A DNA stretch of 13,033 bases from Spirogloea muscicola (lineage: Eukaryota; Streptophyta; Zygnematophyceae; Spirogloeales; Spirogloeaceae): positions 357,521 through 370,553 of the forward strand of contig WELB01000043.1 of the NCBI GenBank assembly GCA_009602725.1. Direction: 5' to 3'. Below the pieces are notes generated by a model. The model did no database searches. It was not told the origin of the DNA and was given only the letters and a program-made list of their open reading frames with translations. Positions within the stretch are counted from its first letter, which is position 1. Every line of letters starts with the position of its first letter. The translations under genes and the position numbers were made by a program. This document shows, piece by piece, positions 8,201-13,033 of the stretch.

Positions 8201-10583
8201 GGTGATGGTGTGAAGTTACTTGTGCTGCATTATTCATGACTTCCGGGCTGCTGCCTACACGTGTATTGATTTAAGAAAAGGATTTGCCAAAGAATCTCTG
8301 AAGCTGATTGTGGATGCAGATGTTGCAATGATGGGGGCTGGATGGAGGCTGCAGATGGGGCTGTCGCATCTTTGGGCATCGAGGACGTGAAGATAGCCTA
8401 TGGGAAGACAGAAGCCCTGGAGCTAATGGTTGAGAAGGTGTCCAGTCAGATCGACCAATATCTTCTCAAGGTAGAGTAAACATCTTCTCAATGTATGTGT
8501 AATATAAAGTCGACTTGGCAAGTGGTATCATCTATCTTAAGATGTGCTATTGATGAACAGCATTCCTTGCTTCCTCAATTTGGGTTCGTGTGTTTCAATC
8601 GTTAGGTCATGCTGGATAAGTACAAATTCATGGAGCATTGTGGAGCATTCAAGCGGTACTTTCTACTGGGACAAGGAGAATTCATACAGGTATATATTTA
8701 ATGATTATTGTTGCAGAATGGTATATACTTAGTGGACCGCCTTGATTTTCCCTGCTGGGGTACAAGATTTCCGGAGTCAGTAAATCAAAGGCATCTGAGA
8801 GGGAGAAGCTCACCTGCATGGTTGCTTAAACACAGTGCCTGATGGACACACTAGCTCCAGAGCTCTCAAAACCAGCCAGCACAGTGAGCATGTTCGACCT
8901 GTCTGGCATCCTGGAGTCGGCAAAGAGGTCCTCCAGCGCACAGTACCATGATTCAGAGCACCTGGACCGTCTGAACATCCACTCCTTAGATATGCTGTAA
9001 GGAGGTGCCACTTACACATCATGATGACCTTGTCAATCGTAGGCCCTGTGTCACAGCTTTGACAAGATGGAATCAGTCCACAGCATCAGTGATCTTAAAG
9101 TCTTTTGATCAGTGCAGATATGTACGGCTACTCCTCTTTCTTAGTCGTAATAAGTTGTACCAATTATTCCTTGTGCCTTGGTGTCCTGGGTCGCTTGCCC
9201 CAGCTGAGGCCTGCTATTGCTCCTGCAGGGGCTCGGATGATGGTTGGGCCATCTTCAAGCTGGAGTACAACCTGGAGATGCCGCTGACTGCACTCTTCAC
9301 ACATGCCTCCGTCCAGGGTTATCGGACTGCGTTTAGGTTCCTCTGGCACCTCAAGCGCGTCGAGAGCTCCGTGTATGCAGCCTGGACACTCCTGAAGGTA
9401 AACGATGTCTTGCAAGGCTTCTGACTTATCAGCGAAGGCCCTCATTCTAGTCGCACGCTTCCTCCATGATTCCCTTCTTGCAGGTCACAAATGCATTCTC
9501 TTGGGGTACATCAATTTTGACGTAGAATGTTGAGCTATGTTGAGCGCCATTTGTGAGGCAGGCTAGTTCCCGTCTTGCAAGGCAAGAGAGGGAGAAGGAG
9601 CTAGCTCGCATCTTGCGGCAGAGTGAATTCCTACGCAGCGAGATGAACAACTTCATGACCAACCTTCAGTACTACGTCATGCTGGAGGTAGTGGAGACAT
9701 CTTGGGCATCCTTCTTGAGCAACGTCCAGGTACGTTTAGCAGCTCTCAGCCAGCAGTGGAATGCATCAGACGATCTGTGGTAACATGGTTATGTGAGAAG
9801 TGCATGCGTGCAAGACATATCGCAGACCTGATCTTCCCAGCACCTCGAGCATCTATGAAGGACTTGACGGTGACATGTTACAACCATTGGCCCGTGGGTT
9901 GTACAGGCTGGCAAGTGCTTGGATGACTACCTACGTGCCTTGCAGGCCTTCCTGGCAGCGGTCTTGGCTAAGGCCTTCATTGGCCGAGACTCTAGCCTGC
10001 TGAAGAGCCTGCTTATGAGGACCCTTGAGTGCATTCTGCGCTTCCACGAATTTGTTGCTTCACTTCACACCAGCCTGCAGGAGTCTCATGAGAAGTAAGC
10101 GCGTCCTTGCTGCAACTGCTCCTTGCTTACAAAACTTGGTCTTGTCACAGCTGCTCAGCTGAATTGTATTCCATACCCATGAGGATGACAAGCTCCTTGA
10201 CAGGGATTTGGAATGAATGAGATATATGAGTAGAGTGCGACGCAGGACGTAACTGCTGCCGACAAAGACAAGCCAAGTTGATAAGACAGGTTTGCTTTGT
10301 GATGTGCAGGCGAGAAGTGGCTGCGCAGGAAATGGCGCGGCGCTCGGCGGCCGGACGGTGGGGTTCTACAGAGGAGGAGCCGGCTTACCACTCCCTGCCC
10401 ACTCCGGTGCTGCGCAAGTTCAGCGTTGAGCTGCAGGCCCTAGCTGCCGAGTTCTCGAGCCTGCTTGAGGGGTTTCTGAGCCAGCTTGCTATTACCAAGC
10501 CCGTGAACGTGCAGTACCTGCTCTTCCGACTGGACTTCTCAGGCTACTACAGCAGGACATTGACGCTGAGCCCAGCAGTTTGA
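5218..10583 (+). CDS. GCP3: Gamma-tubulin complex component 3 (GCP3/Spc98), 14 recognisable coding exons
   Basis: GCP3 is a core subunit of the gamma-tubulin complexes that nucleate microtubules; its C-terminal half binds gamma-tubulin. Exons 2-14 join to 796 residues; exon 1 adds at least 40, close to the 838 of Arabidopsis GCP3. Numbering from exon 2: an N-terminal KLSAGSGPGAIQRR block (about 12-25); the GCP N-terminal domain with VLYACQGIDSKYI (exon 3), LTLRRLYCWLGEP (exon 5), GGAMIGKVYE and RKWILEGNLTDSQEEMF (exon 6), GKSINFL (exon 7), CCNDGGW (exon 8) and FLLGQGEFIQ (exon 9); then the C-terminal domain with GWAIFKLEY and FRFLWHLKRVE (exon 11), EMNNFMTNLQYYVMLEV (exon 12) and the closing LLFRLDFSGYYS (exon 14). 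TGA stop at 10581-10583. The start codon is not resolved. The plant-type sequence supports a green algal host. Confidence 0.96.
5317..5358 (+). repeat. CGG/GGC trinucleotide run in the first GCP3 exon
   Basis: A nearly pure GGC run is centred on 5330-5352. In the frame that joins to the recognisable GCP3 helix SFCLRVAGSLLGASLELTEA (5389-5448) it reads as about ten arginines. In the other frames it reads as glycine or alanine. The only ATG in the exon (5360) is in a different frame from the family match, so either an upstream exon supplies the start or an indel near the run has shifted the frame. Confidence 0.75.
8281..8319 (+). other. GCP3: Possible alternative 3' splice segment in GCP3
   Basis: After the donor at 8198 there are two in-phase acceptors: AAAAG ending at 8280 and GCAG ending at 8319. 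The downstream site gives GKSINFLKRCCNDGGW, matching plant GCP3 without a gap. The upstream site would insert 13 extra residues, including three cysteines, with no stop codon. I use the downstream site in the gene model. Confidence 0.4.
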
Positions 10584-10869
10584 GTTGTGATCAGAAACCA
10601 ACAGGTGCTGCATCTTGCCGGCGACTTTGTGTGTCGCCAGGAGGTCACTGCTTCGAACTCAACTTCCCTCATCCAGCCAGGAGCAATGGTGTCGGGGCTC
10701 CCGGCGCATGTCCAGAAATGGGCCGCTTCCTCCTCCACAGCAACCCTGGGGGTACGGCAAGAAGTGGCACCACCAAATTCTCGACCGGCTAAGGGGAAGT
10801 TGGTGCCAATGAGGGCTCGCGCCTGCCACACGGCCGCCATGGCCAGCCGCCGAGGCTGCTCCTGCCAGC
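10584..10869 (+). other. Proximal 3' UTR/flank of GCP3; no gene seen
   Basis: There is no recognisable coding homology. The open frame from 10587 to 10973 runs into the repeat block and has no family motif. No TGTAA polyadenylation signal occurs here; the first one after the stop is at 11453-11457. If that site is used, the 3' UTR would be about 0.9 kb and would include the first repeat block. Confidence 0.5.
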
Positions 10870-11240
10870 CTGAATGCCCGATGGCTGTGAGAGGAATCAG
10901 CTCTTTCCAAGGGTGCGACGATTGTGAAGGGCCAGCTACTAAGAATGACAAGGCCAGCCCAAAGAAGAGGTAGCTCTTCCACCAGGGGGCGATGGAATCG
11001 ACAGGCCAGCCCACCGGAGTGGGAACGAGGTCCGAAGGCAGCCCACTGGACAAGGTCCAAAGAAGTAGCAGCTTTCCAAGGGGCCGAGGGCTGTGAAAGG
11101 CCAGCCCACAAAAGGATGGACAAAGTCCAAGAAGAAGCAGCAATCTTAGAGTGGGCGAATGCTGTGAAAAGAGAGGAAGCGCGCGGTGCGCATTGTACAA
11201 ATGGGATGTCAAATCAAGCCAGTACACTGCTAACCATGAA
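10870..11240 (+). repeat. Hairpin-core repeat block 1, with tail
   Basis: Four to five diverged units follow one another at about 70-98 bp: a leader AGCTCTTTCCAAGGGG (about 10899, 10974, 11070), a core GGCGATGGCTGTGAAAGG continuing CCAGCCCA, and a spacer GGACAAGGTCCAAAGAAG (about 11048, 11118). The best core, GGGCTGTGAAAGGCCAGCCC (about 11088-11107), can pair GGGCTG with CAGCCC around an 8-base loop. The block ends in a tail with GTGCGCATTG and TCAAGCCAGTACACTG (about 11186-11228). Confidence 0.65.
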
Positions 11241-11452
11241 GAGGGGCGATTTAAACAGAACACAACTGAAGGGGGGACTCTAATACCAACGAGCGAGCAC
11301 GCACATATTTGACACACCAGTACACTCCTTTTCCCCTGACAGCCAGGTCTGGGGCGCTGCAGCACCATCACGCAAGCCAGTGGCCTGGCTTTGTGCGCGC
11401 CAAGGCAATCATGTATGGCTGTATGATGGTGAAAGAGAAACGACTCCTACAT

Positions 11453-11457
11453 TGTAA
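11453..11457 (+). promoter_or_regulatory. TGTAA, candidate polyadenylation signal for GCP3
   Basis: TGTAA is the usual chlorophyte near-upstream polyadenylation element. This is the first copy after the GCP3 stop, about 870 bases downstream. Further copies fall at about 11498 and 11599. A five-base motif is weak evidence by itself. Confidence 0.3.
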
Positions 11458-11770
11458 GCAATGGCTGTGAGAAGTCCATTCGTTTAAAGGCATTTGCTGT
11501 AAGAAAGAATGAGGCCAGCCAACAAGATAGAAGGGGCACTTTCAGAAGAAATAGCTCCACGGTATAGCAATGGCCGTGCGAGGCCAGCCCTGAGGAATGT
11601 AAGGGGTAAAGAGGGCGAGGGCTGTGAAACGCCAGCCCAGAGGAGGCGAGCAAGAGTTTTCCCAATGCTCCTTTGGGAGCAATGCATGCTCCCAGAGAGA
11701 AAGGCGCCCAGTGCGCTTGAAATGAAAGCGTGGCCAATTCAAGCCAATACATTGTTCAGACCTAAACTAG
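11455..11770 (+). repeat. Hairpin-core repeat block 2, with tail (diverged copy of block 1)
   Basis: Cores occur at about 11458 (CAATGGCTGTGAGAAG), 11566 (GCAATGGCCGTGCGAGGCCA) and 11613 (GGGCGAGGGCTGTGAAACGC, then CAGCCCAGAGGAGG). A partial core lies at 11494-11523, and a leader ATAGCTCCACGG at about 11551. The tail at 11708-11756 carries CAGTGCGCTTG and TTCAAGCCAATACATTGTTC, parallel to the block 1 tail and in the same orientation. Between the core units and the tail, GCTCCTTTGGGAGC at about 11667-11680 is a perfect short inverted repeat. Confidence 0.6.
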
Positions 11771-11780
11771 CGCAAAGAAA

Positions 11781-12535
11781 TGGGGGTCTTGTCGACCCGT
11801 CCAACGACCACTGCTGGAGCTGCGGGATGAGTGGGGCAGCAACAGTGGCAGGAGGGACGGCCGGGGTGGGAATGAGGGCCGGAAATGTTGATGAGGGCCT
11901 TCACGACCTGTCCGTCATCCACTCCTGGAGCCGCTAAGGGGGTAGGGCAGCAGCAGTGGCAGGTTGGCGGAGGGGGGAAAAAGGGCCGGAAAAGCCGATG
12001 AGGGCCTTGACGACCTGTTCTTCATCCACTTCTGGACGCTCGAGGAGGAGGGCAGCAGCAGTGGCAGGAGGGATGGTGGAGGGGGGAGATAGGGCCGGGG
12101 ATGTTGATGCGGGCCTTGACGACCTGTCCGTCATCCACTCCTGGAGCCGGTAAGGGGTAGGGTAGCAGCAGTGGCAGGAGGGATGGTAGAGGGGGGAGGA
12201 AGGAGGGCCGGAAAAGCCGATGAGGGCCTTGACGACCTGTCCTTCATCCACTTCTGGAGCCACTCGAGGAGGAGGGCAGCAGCAGTGACAGGAGGGATGG
12301 TGGAGGGGGGAAGGAGGGCCGGAAAGGTTGATGAGGGCCTTGACGCCCTGTCCGTCATCCACTCCTGGAGCCGCTAAGGGGGTAGGGCAGCAGCAGTCGC
12401 AGGAGGGATGGCGGAAGGGGGGGGAGGGCCAGAAGTGCCGAGGGGGCCTTGGCGACCCGTCCTGCGGCCGCTTCTGGAGTTGCTGAAAGAGCAGGAGGCA
12501 GCAGCTGTGGCAGGAGAGATGGCGGGTGAGGGAAG
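11781..12535 (+). repeat. Tandem minisatellite of 107-113 bp units with alternating subtypes
   Basis: The anchor ACGACCTGTCCGTCATCCAC, or a variant of it, starts at 11792, 11903, 12010, 12119, 12232, 12343 and 12452: seven units spaced 111, 107, 109, 113, 111 and 109 bp. Subtype A (11903, 12119, 12343) has CCACTCCTGGAGCCG then TAAGGG and a GTTGATG box. Subtype B (12010, 12232) has CCACTTCTGGA with CTCGAGGAGGAGGGC and an AGCCGATG box. The outer units are more diverged. A-to-A and B-to-B spacing is 216-224 bp, so the array is a two-unit higher-order repeat. The + strand is G-rich, with GGAGGGGGGAG tracts. Confidence 0.85.

Positions 12536-13033
<498 letters not shown>

Larger units (their letters stand above)
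5218..10583 (+). other. GCP3: Exon-intron map of GCP3
   Basis: Coding exons: about 5218-5484, 5884-6246, 6423-6680, 6977-7045, 7323-7510, 7698-7925, 8108-8197, 8320-8470, 8606-8689, 8836-8996, 9229-9397, 9562-9729, 9907-10094 and 10310-10583. Exons 2-14 total 2391 nt, 797 codons with the stop, and all junction phases match. Introns are 122-399 nt. Donors range from perfect (GTAAGT at 7511) to poor (GTTCAT at 7046, GTCTGC at 7926). The donor at 7046 is forced, because TAA follows in frame six bases later. The exon at 9562 has the least certain start. Confidence 0.8.

Noticed and set aside
10547-11371. Antisense open frame of 274 codons across the 3' end of GCP3 and repeat block 1
   Set aside because: It overlaps a real exon and the repeat units. 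Its recurring SGLAFHSPRPL-like phrase is the reverse complement of the repeat core, and there is no family match or independent support.

Overview
The window reads as nuclear DNA of a green alga (Chlorophyta). Two intron-rich genes lie head to tail on the + strand. When their exons are joined, the second protein matches the plant form of its family more closely than the animal form, for example where GKSINFL is followed by the CCNDGGW block in exon 7. There is no bacterial operon, CRISPR array, phage module or intact transposon. The species cannot be named from the sequence.

Layout: (1) 1-3641, an ARMH3/C10orf76-family gene (DUF1741, armadillo-like helical protein of the Golgi). About ten exons are present and the N-terminal codons lie before the window. 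(2) 3642-4541, a spacer or long 3' UTR ending in degenerate repeat units. (3) 4542 to about 4820, a 3' fragment of a mitochondrial-type large-subunit rRNA carrying the A-loop and sarcin-ricin loop, most simply a nuclear insertion of mitochondrial DNA. (4) 4861-5217, another unit of the same repeat and the presumed upstream region of the next gene. (5) 5218-10583, the gene for gamma-tubulin complex protein 3 (GCP3/Spc98) in 14 recognisable coding exons. (6) 10584-11770, 3' flank with two blocks of the same short repeat, whose best units can fold into a small hairpin. (7) 11781-12535, a tandem array of 107-113 bp units in which two subtypes alternate, giving a dimer of about 220 bp. (8) 12536-12911, very GC-rich sequence with a possible start of another gene. 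(9) 12912-13033, an uninterrupted run of 122 A, where the window ends.

The two genes are housekeeping genes with no evident joint function: ARMH3 acts in Golgi and PI4P-linked secretion, GCP3 in microtubule nucleation. The accessory interest is in the non-coding DNA: an organellar rRNA fragment nested in a repeat family that also follows GCP3, the alternating minisatellite, and the terminal poly(A). I found no convincing new protein system. Intron boundaries were set by GT..AG sites, matching phase and remembered family alignments, so individual junctions may be off.
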